DNA from: Cristatella mucedo | Lineage: Eukaryota > Bryozoa > Phylactolaemata > Cristatellidae | Assembly: GCA_009760855.2 (NCBI GenBank) | Contig: WPIO01000023.1 | Location: 1,115,501-1,179,500, forward strand | Reading direction: 5' to 3' | DNA: 64,000 nucleotides | Shown: piece after piece, positions 9,510 to 21,320 of the stretch | Position numbering within the stretch: position 1 is the stretch's first letter | Layout: each line of letters opens with the position of its first letter | Made by a program: the position numbers and the translations under genes | The notes under the pieces: generated by a model | Database searches by the model: none | What the model saw: the letters and a program-made list of their open reading frames with translations, nothing else | Told to the model about the DNA's origin: nothing

Positions 9510-10366
9510 AATGAAAGAAAAAAGAAGGTAAATTCAAACCTAACTTAGATATAAGTCAAGTATTCAAACCAAGACCTAAGTATATTCCACAAGGTTTCCT
9601 TAATATTGTTGAACCTAATGAAAATCATCAAGCAGACATTTTATTTTATTGTATACATGCCAAATGATTCTGGATATAAATATGCTTTGAGTGTTATTAA
9701 TGTTACTAGTAGATATAAAGATTCAAGACCGCTTAAAACAAAGTCATCTAAAGAAGTAGCACAAGCAATAATAGATATTTATAGTAAAGGTTCTTTAGAA
9801 TGGCCAAAGAAGATAACAGTAGATCCAGGATCAGAGTTTAAAGGAGAGTTAGCTAAGGAAATGAAAAGACATGAAACACGTATTATAGAAGGTACTAGTA
9901 AAAAGAGTGTTGCATTAATTGAAAGAATGAATAGAACAGTTGCAGAGAGAGCATTTATTGCACAATATGAAAAAGAAAGTAACAATAAAGGAGATTGTAC
10001 TAGAAACAGGGAGTGGATTTATAATTTACCAAAGATTATTGAATATCTAATAAATAGTATTACAAGAGCAACTGGTGAAAAATCTGCAAAAGCAATAAAA
10101 AAAGAAATAGTAAAACTAAAGAAACCTAAATATCATTGAAAAGTTGGAGAACAAAAAAGTTATTAGAACTTGGAACAACTGGTGGATATCTACTAGAACC
10201 AGGTGAAGGAGAAGATGAAAAAAGAAGAGCTACAAATCCAATATGGAGTTTAACTAAACATAATATTGTTAGAATAATAGTATTGCAAGAACAACCGTCG
10301 CGTTTTTGGGTAAATGATGTTAAGACAAGTTTTATTAGAGGGGAGCTACAAGTGATTAAGATTTAG
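9510..10366 (+). pseudogene. Polinton-type (retroviral-like, DDE) integrase, two frameshifts
   Basis: The reading begins near 9510 with a short N-terminal part (FKPRPKYIPQGFLNI, then NENHQADILFY, which holds the first catalytic Asp). A shift near 9645 moves to the main frame (NDSGYKYALSVINVTSRYKD). The second Asp is in ITVDPGSEFKGELAKEM, and the Glu follows 35 residues later in ALIERMNRTVAERAF, so all three DDE residues are still present in pieces. After a stop at 10137-10139 the frame continues in a C-terminal SH3/chromo-like domain (GGYLLEPGEGEDEKRRATNP, then PIWSLTKHNIVRI) to 10366. This domain layout is that of Polinton integrases, which insert the viral DNA with a 6-base target duplication. 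It is convergent with the gene after it. Confidence 0.85.
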
Positions 10367-10741
10367 ATTCAGTTGTGTTTTCTAATGGATAAATTAGTAT
10401 TTCATTAAATTCTTCTTTAGTTATTTTGTCATCATCTAAAGCATCTACTATCTCTGAAACCAAGTTAAGATTTGCTTGAAGTGTAGATCTTTTTATTCTG
10501 TCAATTTGTGATATTGTACTATCTATTGAAAGTAACATAGTTGCAACTCCACCTAAAATGGTAGCCATATCAGATAAATCAGTATAGTCTTTAACATATG
10601 TACTAGTTATAGTAATTGAAAGAGCTAATAAAATATTTAAAATTGAAAACAGTATCTAATACATATTAATTTATTTAGACAACCTCTAACTCTTTCATTT
10701 TCTAAAATTATTCGATTGTATTTAGTACGCAGGTCTTGCAT
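10356..10741 (-). pseudogene. Small membrane protein with EF-hand-like loop, frameshifted
   Basis: A possible start at 10741 gives MQDLRTKYNRIILENERVRG. After a shift near 10665 and one stop, a hydrophobic stretch follows (ILFSILNILLALSITIT), then a second one (MATILGGVATMLLSI). The last part is helical and ends in DALDDDKITKEEFNEIL, which looks like an EF-hand loop plus helix, or like the similar acidic turn found after the membrane helices of phage holins. Its 3' end overlaps that of the integrase gene by 11 bases. It could be two separate small genes. Role unknown. Confidence 0.5.
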
Positions 10742-10950
10742 TGTTGCCCTATATTATTTTGAAAATAAAAATTTTTACTCTTATATAGTCATATCAACTT
10801 AGCACAACCCCGAGTAGATACAAATAGATGGGTATGGAGAATAGGTTCTCGAGAATGACGGCAGTCATTAAATAAATCGGACGACGAGAAACGATCGAGC
10901 GTTAGCGAGGTTGTTGATAGGTTGATGACGTCATTCGAATGAGCCCTACG
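10742..10950. other. Non-coding right margin of element 1
   Basis: AT-rich sequence without a gene passes into host-like composition. It includes a 10-base palindrome ATGACGTCAT at 10925-10934 and a short near-inverted pair (gaatgacggc/agtcatt) at 10854-10868. The terminal inverted repeat of the element should lie here, but its partner is outside the window, so it cannot be confirmed. Confidence 0.35.
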
Positions 10951-12690
10951 CTACATAACATTCACTTTATATCTACTCTCGATTATCTATATTATATACG
11001 GCGTTAAAGATTACTCACAAAACTTAATGCAATTTCAAATGCACGTTCTCGTACACACGGCCTTCAATGGCCCGGCAATTTGGACCTTCGATCCGTTAAC
11101 CAATTCCAGAACCAGCCAGCTGAAGCTCCACTTTTGATTAAATATTGATGAAGACGGTGCCTCCAGTGTAGTCATATTACATCCTATTGCACGTTCGTAT
11201 GCTCAAGGCCTTTAACTACCTGCATTCCCTGCCCGTCACTCGAACTGAGATGTACCTGCCGTTTCTACAATCAACAGCTGGAGTTACGGTTCCATATTGC
11301 CGACGGTAGTGTTTCGGGTTAAGGCAGGAAGTTTTGACGAAGTGGCTTGCTCCTTCGCGTGCCGATGGCTTCTAACAGCCTAATCCAGCCAGCGGCCTGG
11401 CACTTTCAAAATGCCTGTAAAGTACCATTTCCAAATGATCTTCGCGAATTTGCGGCTTTGGATCCATATTAACGAGGATGGGGTTCCAGGTTTACTCGTA
11501 CAATTTTGTGCAATTATCCATGTGTTTTCTCATTTTGCGGTGGCCTCCAACGGCATAGCGAACCACTTATGATCTGGGATCCACATGCTATTTCCAAAAT
11601 ATGCTACGGTTTTTAAGTCGAAGTACTGACAACGTCGTTTCGGCTTCGCGTGCCAGATTTCATGCAATTTCGCTAGTACATTCCTATGCAAATGGCCATC
11701 GCCATGCCGGCGAATGCCTGGCCCAGTACGGTCGATGGATCGCACGACTTGCCGCCCTGCGGAAAGGACTGGTGGCAGAAAAATAATGTAGGGTACTGGA
11801 CTGCTTGTAGCGTTTTCCTGTGGAATTTAACGATAATGCACTTTCGTGCGTAAACGCGAATCTAATTATTTGCTTCAAAGACATAAGCAGAGTTAATTAG
11901 ATAAGCTTAAACATAATTCTCTTCGGGAAGAACTGATCTACCGAAGTGGTTTCATATGCAAGCGCTTGTTTGGGTCCCAGCTCTAACGCAACAAGGTCCT
12001 CTGGTCACCGGAACTGACGAGCTTGTCACCATAGACTGCAGCGATACGTATTACGATATGCATCGACAGAACCAATTTCACCGACATTGCTGTACCCATT
12101 CTCACCGACTGCTTCTTTTTTTGCCAGATCTTCGACTGGTGTACGGGGATCTTACCTACAGTTGCAAGGGGCAATCGTAGACACCACTAAATCTGCTCAC
12201 TGCCTGTATTGAGCAGGCAAAAAGAATAATTCCTACATGGAAGTGCCACGTGGAAGTGCGTGTGCGCCACTGTAACAATTCTCTAAACATATCGATGAGA
12301 CCTGCAAGTAGACCAAGCCCCATGGACGTGCCGTATACGAGTCCTTGGTAATTCGTGGAGCGGCTGTCCCTGACGCGATGTGAATACTTTCGCAACGTTG
12401 CTCTGAGTTGTACTTCATCACAACTGGATGACGCAGTTTACAGGCATGCTACCTTGAACACGGCAAATCCGAACTTTGATATTGAAGTGGCTGTCGCACA
12501 GCGAAACAGCATTTGGTCTCCATCGATATGACACATCAAATTATATATCCACTATTCGAGTTCGAGATCACTCTGAGCCTATAGCAGTCGAGAATTTTCA
12601 ATTATTAGGTCTAGCACCTCTTGCCATAGCTTCGCTGGCATCCCTTACAGTAGAAATGCTTACAGTAGAAACTAATTTCTATCTAGGGGC
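10951..12690. other. Host sequence, no gene recognised
   Basis: Mixed-composition DNA with only short open frames. The minus frame 12395-12156 (GLVYGTSMGLGLLAGLIDMF) looks faintly membrane-like but shows no domain or splice frame. I see nothing else. Confidence 0.4.
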
Positions 12691-12694
12691 TTTA

Positions 12695-12770
12695 TAGACC
12701 CGGCAGGTCTCGAGCCCACGACCCTGGTCATTAAGGATGAGCAACTTACCCCTGGGCCAAACCAGGGTGA
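12695..12770 (-). repeat. tRNA-derived SINE head fragment
   Basis: The minus strand reads through an A-box-like stretch (GGTTTGGCCCAGGGG) and a B-box-like stretch (CGTGGGCTCGAGACC). These match the head of the SINE-1 copies at 54,320 and 38,393. The tail is missing. Confidence 0.5.
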
Positions 12771-12779
12771 CATTTTTAA

Positions 12780-13910
12780 AGTGATCGTAAGTTTCTTGAG
12801 TTTTTTGCTGAAAATGTGAAGGCGCATAAACTAAGAGGTCACATTTGATACACTTTTTATAATTATTATTTTTTAAAGCAATAAAACAACATAAACTTAA
12901 GAGCATTCAATTATTTGGAAAATATATTGCGATGGTGCATTACAGTGCATTAGATTGCAGTATAGGTGCATTCTGTAGAGGTGCATTGACGTTTTGAAAC
13001 GGCACCTCCTAACACCCGCCTTTGATATACAATGCCACTTTTTTTATTGCATGCCTCTGTATCTTGTGGAGATCCTCCTTAGGTACCGACAATAGGACAG
13101 ACGTCAATGCAGTGACCTAGTTTCCAAGCAGGTTTGGCTTAAGAGGTAGTCAAAACTATTCAATTTACTACAACGCTGTGAACACGACACTAAACTTGTG
13201 CATTTCTGTCAGATGCAACTAACGCAACACAAACACTGGCGAATCACAATGACAACAAAATGTTGGCTGAAAGACCTCCTTACCACGATGGCTGTTCCAA
13301 ACAATTGCAGAAATGAAGATAGTCCTTCTTGTACCCAAAGGTTCGCAGGCTTGCTATGCTGAGTCATCGTCATAATTTCGAACAGAATGAGAATCGATGA
13401 GAGTTTCGTCGCACCTTTATCTTGAAGATCTCTGCTACTTCCATCCACCAGGCCGATGACGTACTCTAGCAGTTATGAAAAATTAACTACGATTATAATT
13501 ATAATGATTTAGGATGCAATTATAATGACTATAATCATTAATAGTGCTGATATTTATAATGCATGTTTCTCAAACCCTTGCAGCTTAATCCCCCTTACGA
13601 CCTGTCGTCATTGATAGAATGTGGGCGTGTGATCGCCGTCACATGGTTCCGCCCCCAGCCGACGTTCTGTCCGCCCAACAGGAACGCTCCTTGTCGGCAC
13701 GTGACTCGTTCCTTGCCGCGAAATTCACTTTCAGCTTGTGCGTCGGCCTGCACGCACGCTATACTCTCTCTTCTCTCACGTAACGCCTCGTGCTCCGGAG
13801 CAGCACGCACGACGGCTGCTAGATCGTATAATACAGCCGTCGTCAACAGCGCTTGTGGGGGCTTCGCTCTTCATCGCGCCGCCGCCATCGCGCGCCCGCG
13901 AGCCCCTACA
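12780..13910. other. Host sequence, no gene recognised
   Basis: It is AT-rich to about 13,560, then GC-rich from 13,600 to 13,920. The open frames in the GC-rich part on both strands look like composition effects. I see no domain or element. Confidence 0.4.
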
Positions 13911-13919
13911 GAATGCTAC

Positions 13920-16880
13920 AACATGCCACTTGCTAACGTGCTTAACGAGTTTGTACCACTGACTAACTCTGTGAACGCCAACGCCCAGATGACCTATGCT
14001 TTACCGTAGACATTCAACTAGCTAGGTCTACTAGGCGAAAGACTGGGAAAGTGTATAAATGATCAGAATTGAATTTCCATCGTCAGCTATGCGATGACTA
14101 CTGTAAATCACACCAGTTGATCCTAGCAAAAGCCAAGTCTAGATTCTGAAAAAATATTGTTGAATCAGATGCCAAATTCTAAAATGCTTACGCCTACCAT
14201 TGACCATCTTCTTAACCACTTCCTACCGGCATGTGCAATCAGGTGCTTACAGCTGGTGCAAAACTCTGCAGCTAGGCTTGTCTGTCGTGAGCGTCGCAGT
14301 TGCCACATCACACCACTTCTCTCTGACCTGACCTGGCTACCAGTCAAGCAACGGATGGACTTCAAGGTTTTGTAGCTAGCTTTTCGGTCCCTTCATTCTT
14401 TGGCCAGGCTACCTGTCAGATCTACTCCCCCACCAGGCCAAGCATCGTGCCACCCACTTTTCGGAATCAAACTGTTTACCTATACCTCGTACGAACCTAA
14501 AATCTTTTGGAGACCGTGCATTTAGTTCGTATGCTCCCAAAGCTTGGAACTTACTCTCGACTTCCGTCACGACATCCCCTGACTCGACCACATTTTAAAA
14601 GAAATTAAAAACGCACCTATTTAGGATAGCATTTAGTGGGGTCCCTGTGATTCGTACTGTTTGTGCTTATTCGGGCTGACACTATTACATGCTGCCACTA
14701 ACCACACCTGCATGCTGACCCTGTGCATTTCATCCTTAATCATGTTATTCATGTTGTTTATCAAGCATGATACCACTCACCATTCGATTGTGTTTCCTTT
14801 GCAGCAAATATAAAGCACCTAGAAAAAGATTGCGTTCTATGATGGCGCTTTATCAAGTTTATTATTATTATTATTATTATTCCAGGTTAACTCCTTACAT
14901 AGGAATCCTTGTGGTGACCTTGCCAATCGTTTCTCTAACTTATTTGTTAGCAGTATATGCAAAATCAGAGAATACATCTTTAAGCATCCCCGCTGGATTT
15001 CTATCCCTCAATTACATCAACACAGGACTCCTGTCCATCAATTCCATGCACGACCTCGATTTCTACATTCAATGAGCTACGAGTAATCTTGTCCTGAAAT
15101 TAATCTCCCAGTCAAACAAGACGACTAGTCCTCTAGACCCTATTCCCACTGCTCTCTTTCTACGATGCTTTGATCTGCGGCTATCATGCATAACTAGCAT
15201 AATAAATATGTCCTTAGGCTCAGGTCATGTCCCTGCAGCTTTCAAAAAGGCTGTTGTTAGGCCATTAATTAGGAGAGCAACTCTAGACGACGAGGACCTG
15301 ACGATTTTCCGCCCAGTCTCCCTTCTCCTGTTCCTATCAAAGACACTGGAACAAGTTACGACACACCAACTGAACTTTTACATTGAGACCTCAAAGCTAG
15401 CAAGTGAGCTCCAGTCTGGGTTTAGAGCTAATCACTCCACTGAGTCGGCATTGCTTAGAGCGTATAACGCCTTTCTCAGGAATGCAGATTTGGGTAAAGT
15501 CTCTCTGCTTGTTCTGCTAGATTTTTTCGGCAGCTTTCGATACTATTGATCACAGAGTCCTTCTCGAGCGTCTCGCATCTCGCCTTCGCAGCACTGGCTC
15601 TACATTGCAATCATTCAGGTCGTATCTCAGTGGGAGACTCCAGAGCATTGATGCAAACGGAAAGAGATCATCTCATCCGATGAACCACTCAAGTATCAGG
15701 TACCTCGGGGCTCTATGCTCGGTCTGCTTCTTTTCATTGTGTATGCTCTCCCGCTTGGTGATTCGATTGCCAAGCACAGTATAGGCTTTCACTTGCATGC
15801 AGATGACACTCAGTTGAGCCTTTTCTTTGATCCCTCCCAGCCCTCAAGCGCGTGAAATTCTCTACACAACCTTGCTGCATATATTAATGGCATCCACACA
15901 TAAATGGCAGCAAACTTTCTCTTTAATTGAACGATGGCAAAATTAACCCACTAGTTATGGGCGAACCAAGTGTGATTCGGAAATTAGAAAACCTACTGCT
16001 CAAAATCAGCTCTGCCATCTTATCTACTGTTGAATCTACAAGAAATCTAGGTGTTCTGTTTCAAAGTGACCTTTCATTAGACGACCACATAAGCTCATAA
16101 GTCAAGTCTGCCCACTTTCAGCTAAATAGCATTGCCAAAATTTTGGCTTGCAGGACAGAGATATTTAATCAAAACTGGTCCACGCATTTGTGACATCCGG
16201 TCTCGACTTCTGTAACTCACTGCTTGCTGGTCTAACGACCTGTGCAACCAGGTGCTTAGAGTTTGTTCAAAACTCTGCAGCGAGGCTCGTCTGTCGTGAT
16301 GGTCGCAGGTTCCACATCACCCCAATTCTCGCCGACCTGCACTGGGTCCCAGTCAGGCAACTCATAGACATCAAGGTTCTGGTACTCACGTTGAGACCCC
16401 TTCATTCTTTGGCTTCTTTGGCTCTAGCTTACCTATCAGGTATACTCCTCCACCAGACTAAGCATCGTACCATCGGCTTTTCGGAATGGAATTGTTCACC
16501 TACACTTCGTACGCACCTCAAATCGTTTTGAGACCCAGCCTTTAGTTCGAATGCTCCTAAACCCTGTAACTCACTTCTAACTTGCGTCATGCCATCCCAT
16601 GACTTAATTAAGTTCAAAAAGAAGCTAAAACTGCAGCTTTTTTTCACAGTATTTAGTGGGTCTGCGTGATTTGTACTTTGCGGGATTCTGCGTGCTGACA
16701 CTATGTATGCTGCCACTAACTATTATGTATTCTGACCCTGTGCGTGTAACCCCTAACCATGTTTTGCGTGTTGGCATTGAGCATGCTAACCGTTCGATCA
16801 TGCTTCATTTGTAGCAAACGTTAAGTGCCTAGAAAGATATTGGTTCTCTAGGGCGCTATTCAAAATTATATTTATTGCAG
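13920..16880 (+). mobile_element. CR1/L2-type LINE, decayed, interrupted by a nested younger copy
   Basis: The older element occupies 13,920-14,217 (the linker between endonuclease and reverse transcriptase; NVLNEFVPLTNSV) and 14,881-16,880. The second part carries reverse transcriptase blocks: IFRPVSLLLFLSKTLEQVTT, ANHSTESALLRAYNAFLRN and SLLVLLDFFGS. It ends with the C-terminal domain (GLDFCNSLLAGLTTCATRC) and a degenerate hairpin tail near 16,805-16,865. The DNA at 14,217 and at 14,881 joins without loss when compared with the fuller copy at 49,800-49,820 (ttaaccact...ccagg). Many stops; inactive. Confidence 0.75.
14218..14881 (+). mobile_element. 5'-truncated LINE copy nested inside an older one
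   Basis: It begins inside the reverse transcriptase C-terminal domain (CAIRCLQLVQNSAARLVCRE), runs through the end of ORF2 and the 3' UTR (ataaagcacctagaaaaagattg...ggcgctttatcaag), and ends in (TTA)n at 14,861-14,881. The flanks are contiguous parts of another LINE copy, so it landed in that copy in the same orientation. Confidence 0.75.
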
Positions 16881-17340
16881 TCGTCGTTAAAGCAAAATCT
16901 GGCTAAGTGAAGATTTGGTTCACTTTAAGACGTCTGCCACCATAAGCATGGAATTTGATCTTTTGGGCTTTGTTGCGCTACCATGAAAGCAGCAAAATAA
17001 AGCTCAGGAAATTACGTTGCAAGTGGCTTTGGTGACTGCCCTCGCTTTAAAGTCACGGCCGAGGACTTTGAGACTAACGCTCCAATATTCGGATGGATCT
17101 GTTACATAGGTACAGTACGCTGCATCTACAGCCAGTAAGCCACCACAATGATTGTTATTTCACAGTGAGTCCTCTTAAAGCTAGCTATGCCTACGCATAA
17201 CCTGTTTGGCCTTTATGACGTATTGAGCCGATCGAAACGAGAACTTCAATGCCCAATTGCACTAAACTGTGCGTAAAACACTGTGCGTCTTGCATCTGTC
17301 CGTCTGAAATTGAATTTGAAAACAAGTTTGAAAACAAGTT
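16881..17340. other. Host sequence, no gene recognised
   Basis: No gene is seen. A short tandem array of about 13 bases (tttgaaaacaagt) repeats at 17,310-17,348, just before the gypsy fragment. Confidence 0.4.
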
Positions 17341-17344
17341 TGAA

Positions 17345-17748
17345 AACACAAAATTGATTTGCATCAAGGCGGCAAATTCAGCAGAGCGAAACTGTGTGGG
17401 CCGTTGTCGCTGACCACAACAAGTGGCAAGTGGCAAGTGGCCCTGGCAAGCAAACAGCGTTCGCTTAGCGTTAATGTAGTGGCCTGAGACATGGCGTTTT
17501 GCATGGTGAATACTTCAGGCCACTTTGTGAAAGCGTCGACCGCTATCAAGAAAAGGTAATTGTACACAGGCCCAGCAAAGTCTATGTTCACGCACTGCCA
17601 AGGACCCTTCGGGGTCGTCCATGGGTTGGATGGAGCTGCACTGCGAACGGCGTTGGCGTGCTCCACACGATGCCTCGATGTCAGCATCGACGTTCCGCCA
17701 CCACGCACAATTTCTGGCTGTGGCTTTCATTCAAACAATACCAAGGTG
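17345..17748 (-). mobile_element. Ty3/gypsy retrotransposon integrase fragment
   Basis: The minus frame from 17,708 has PWQCVNIDFAGPVYNYLFLI (first Asp of the catalytic triad), VDAFTKWPEVF and VVVSDNGPHSFALLNLPP (second Asp), the core pattern of gypsy integrases. Upstream, another frame has the zinc-binding linker pattern NCAWWRNVDADIEA, so it is frameshifted. No LTR is seen. It ends exactly where the polymerase B of element 2 begins. Confidence 0.75.
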
Positions 17749-20700
17749 GCTTTCATAAAATTATGGATAGTGAATTTGCTAATGTAATTCATGATCGAAT
17801 TATGTTGTGATTAGGTGATACTGCTGAATTGTTGATCAACAGTAATGATGGATCTGGCTGGATTTTTCTTAGGTTCTTTTAATTTTAAGTTGTTATTTCC
17901 AAGTACATCCCAATAGGTGGCGGGTCTTTTATTGAAATTCCAGAATACTTAGTAAAGAAGAAATGCATTACAGACTTGAGAAATCTTCATGAGGATTTTT
18001 GTGCTCTTTGGTGTGTTTTAAGATCTTTAAATCCTATAGGTAGAAGTAAATGGAAAATTGATGATCTGCGTAAAATATTGAAAACTCAATACGTAATATC
18101 TTCTGAAGAAATAAATAAGGTTGGTTGGCCAATGAAAATAATAGATACTGACAAATTGGAAAAAAGTTATGAATGTTTGGATTAATGTTTACTCTCGTGG
18201 CTATACGGAATCAATAGTTTCACCCTTACGAGCAGTTAATAAAATCCATGAAAACCTGAAGGGATGTTAATTTATTGCTCCTTACTAAAGGAAACAAAAA
18301 ACGTCATCTTCTCATTAACAATTTCAATGCTTTATGTAGACCTTCTGGAAGTGAAGGGAGACAGTATTATTGTCATAGATGTTTGAATAGATTTTTTGAT
18401 AAGTCACTAATGGATAGCTACTTATATTTATGTGAGGATATTTAATTCTCGGAAAAAATTTATGAGATGCCAAACAAGTCTAATAATTTTATATCATTTA
18501 ATTCATTCAAAAACTTACACATTTGTTCGTACGTTTGCTATGCTGATTTCGAGTGCATACTTCAGAAAAGTGGAGATAAAACTATACATGATTCTTTACA
18601 TATTCCATGTTCTTTAGCTTACGTTATAGTTGATTGCAATGGGCAAATAAAAGATACGTTCATGAGCTTTGGAAATAACTGTGTTATTGACTTTCCATAA
18701 AGGTTATTTGGGGTTTCAAATTTCCTGAAAGCTTGTCTTAATGAAGAAAATTCAAAAAGTGCTACGAAGCCATTGACTAAAGAGTAAATGAAAAAACATC
18801 GCTCTACCTTTTGTTGGATTTGCAAAAACCCTTGCAATAATGATAAAAAAGGAAAGCATAAAGTTTTTTATTACTGTCACTTGACAAATAGATATAAAGG
18901 TGCAGTGCACCATTCTTTTATTTTTAAATCGGGTATTAATTTTTCTAAGTGGCAGCTTCCAGTATTCTTACACAATTTTAGAGGTCATAATTCACACATT
19001 ATTTTTTTAAGTCCTTGAGAATTTTAGTATTTTTGCGGAACCTATTGCAAAAAACTTAGAACAAGTACATGATGCTCCGAGTCGAGTTGGTGATTTGGCT
19101 TTTAAGGATAGTATGCAATTCATGATAGGATCTTTAGAGTCAAATGCATCAACACTTGGAAAAAAGATAGATTGTTTTTCAATTGCTACTGAAGTATTAA
19201 GTAAAATGTATCCAAATAAAAAAACTAGATTTACATGCTACCAAAGGAGAATATCCTTATGAATATATAGATTCTTGGGAAAGATTACCTGAATCTGAGT
19301 TACCTAGTAAAGATGCTTTTAACTCGTGTTTATATGCCAACGTTAAAAGACACTGAATATGAAATGGTTAAAGGTGTTTAGAAATAAGTTGATTGTAAAA
19401 CTATGAAAGACTATCATGATATATATTTACTTAGTGAAGTTTTATTATTAGCTGATTGTTTTGGAAGTTTCAGGAAGGTATAGATTTCGAAGTTAAAATT
19501 AGATCCTGCTAATTTCATAATCAAATCTAATTTTACATCGAGTGCAGTACTTTGGTTTTCAAGAGTTACTGTTGAGTTATTGAAAAATTGAAATCATTAC
19601 GATATGTTTAAGAAAAACAATTCGATGTGGTACTTGTCAAACCAACCTTCGTTATGTTAAAGTATAAAATTCATTGATTCCAGGATGTGACCCAAGTAAA
19701 CCAAATAATTGGATAGTTTAATTAGATGCCAGTATTTTATATTCAAAAGCTATGACGGAAAGAATACCACAATATAGAATTGTTGAGTGTTCAGCAGAAG
19801 GGTGGAGCAAAGAGCAGATACATTCTCTTCCAGATGAATCCGGTATTGAAGCTTTCTTTGCTGTTGACATAGAATACTATCCAGAGACTGAAAAAGAATA
19901 TCACAATCTTCCCAATGAGTTTCCTTTGTGTGCTTCAAATAGAGTGGTTGATTGTAGTGAATCTTCAGAGTTTCAAACATAATTGAAAACTGGAGCAAGT
20001 GCTGTTCCAAAGTTGGTATGCGACTGCAATGAGAAGAACGATTATTTATTTTATTATAAGTGTTTAAAGTTTTGTTTCACCCATGGAATGAAAGCTACTT
20101 TAAAAAGAGCTTTAAAATTTAATCAAAACCCTTGGCTTAGGTCGTACATTGAAATATGCGCTGATGTGAAAGTGAAGAATTCTAAAAAAAACTTTACAAT
20201 AAATTTGCGGAAATTAATAAGGAATGCTTTCTATAGAAAAACTTGTGAAGACGTTTAAAGAAGGGTTACAGCTTATATACTTAGTGTGATAGCTGAACAA
20301 GGTAAAAACAAGTTTGCTAAACGAATGAAAGATCCAAGGATGACACATTTTTTTGAGATTTTGGAGAAAGTTAAGCTATATTTCAAATGAATCGACCAAT
20401 GATTACGTTAAATAAACTCATCTTCGTTGGTAGTACAATTCTAGATTTATCAAAATTACATCTGTAAAAATTCTATTATGATGTTTTAAAACCAAAGTAT
20501 AGATAAAATGCAAAATTAATCTTCACGGACCTTATTCTCTGATATTAGATATTGAAACACCAAATGTCTATGATGACATCAAGAAAATGCCTGTATGGTT
20601 TGATAGTGATACTGTTGGAAAGTTTAAAGATGTAGTTGATGAAAAAGGGATCGCAGAGGTTTTCGCATTAAGACCTAAGCTTTACTATATAAAATCGGCA

Positions 20701-21031
20701 ATGAAAAGCCGCAGCTAAAGGAGTAACTAGATCTGTGTTAAAGGAAACAATGAGACAAGACAATTTTTTAGAATGATTAATTGATCATGCAGCTGGTTTT
20801 AAAGGTGCTAGTATGAAACTAATCAGCAAAAGACAAAAGAGAGAATTCTACAAGATAGCTCAAAAGAAATACGAATTATTCACTGACAAATTTTATAAAG
20901 TAGCTTTCAAGGCATTTGAAAGTAAACAAAAAACGCTACTGGTTAAACTGTGGAAAATGTTCGCAATACTATCTTACGGGAAATATATAATCAAGGAAAC
21001 TGGAGGTTATTGTGTAACTTGTAAAAATTAA
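17745..21031 (+). pseudogene. Protein-primed DNA polymerase B (Polinton pPolB), heavily decayed
   Basis: Family blocks appear in order across many frames. The N-terminal part is YIPIGGGSFIEIPEYLVKKK, then HEDFCALWCVLRSLNP. A zinc-like segment QYYCHRCLNRFFDKSLMDSY follows, then Exo I (CYADFECIL), Exo II (VFLHNFRGHNSHII) and the YPYEYIDSWERLPESELPSK block. Polymerase motif A is LDASILYSKAMTERIPQYRI, with partner block FAVDIEYYPETEKEYHNLPN. The motif B helix KLIRNAFYRKTCEDV has lost its conserved Gly. Motif C, where YxDTDS is expected, has been lost by deletion near 20,520-20,545. A C-terminal part (VFALRPKLYYIK, and SYGKY near 20,970) is still visible. It would have replicated the linear genome from a terminal protein. 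Confidence 0.85.
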
Positions 21032-21320
21032 ATAATTATTTTTGAAAAGAAAATTATCATGGTATAGATATCTGAAATTCTGAGAGACGACCTCGAATCG
21101 GAAATCGATTCTGATTCAGATTTCGAGCTAGACCCAGACTACGACCCTAGCTTTAGTTCAGAATCTTATTCAAAATATTACTCGGGATCCTAATAAGCTT
21201 AGATCTTGAATCCTAATCTGACACCGAATTACTTCCTGAAGTTGACTATGAACATGAAACTGTCCATGCAAATGAATTTGAATATGTAAGACCAGAATTT
21301 AAAAATATTACTATATAGGA

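Larger units (their letters stand above)
1..10940. mobile_element. Decayed Polinton/adintovirus-like element (element 1)
   Basis: The stretch is much more AT-rich than the DNA after about 10.95 kb and is packed with short, tightly spaced genes on both strands. The gene set is diagnostic of Polinton/Maverick or adintovirus-type viruses: adenain-like protease, A32/FtsK-like ATPase, double jelly-roll-type capsid protein, penton-like proteins, PLA2, fibre and a retroviral-type integrase. The left end, where a protein-primed polymerase might lie, is outside the window. Almost every gene has a frameshift or stop, including TAA, TAG and TGA, so this is an inactive endogenous copy. The right edge is judged from the drop in AT content near 10.8 to 10.95 kb; I could not define the terminal inverted repeat or target duplication. 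Confidence 0.9.

Noticed and set aside
1-10940. In-frame stops in element 1 read as recoded codons of an alternative genetic code
   Set aside because: All three stop codons occur, and they are mixed with true frameshifts; decay explains both.
12156-12395. Membrane-protein-like minus frame of 79 codons
   Set aside because: No family, splice sites or neighbouring exon recognised; hydrophobic stretch could be chance.
13563-14009. 148-codon plus frame
   Set aside because: GC-rich host sequence running into the LINE linker; only the last 30 residues match the LINE.
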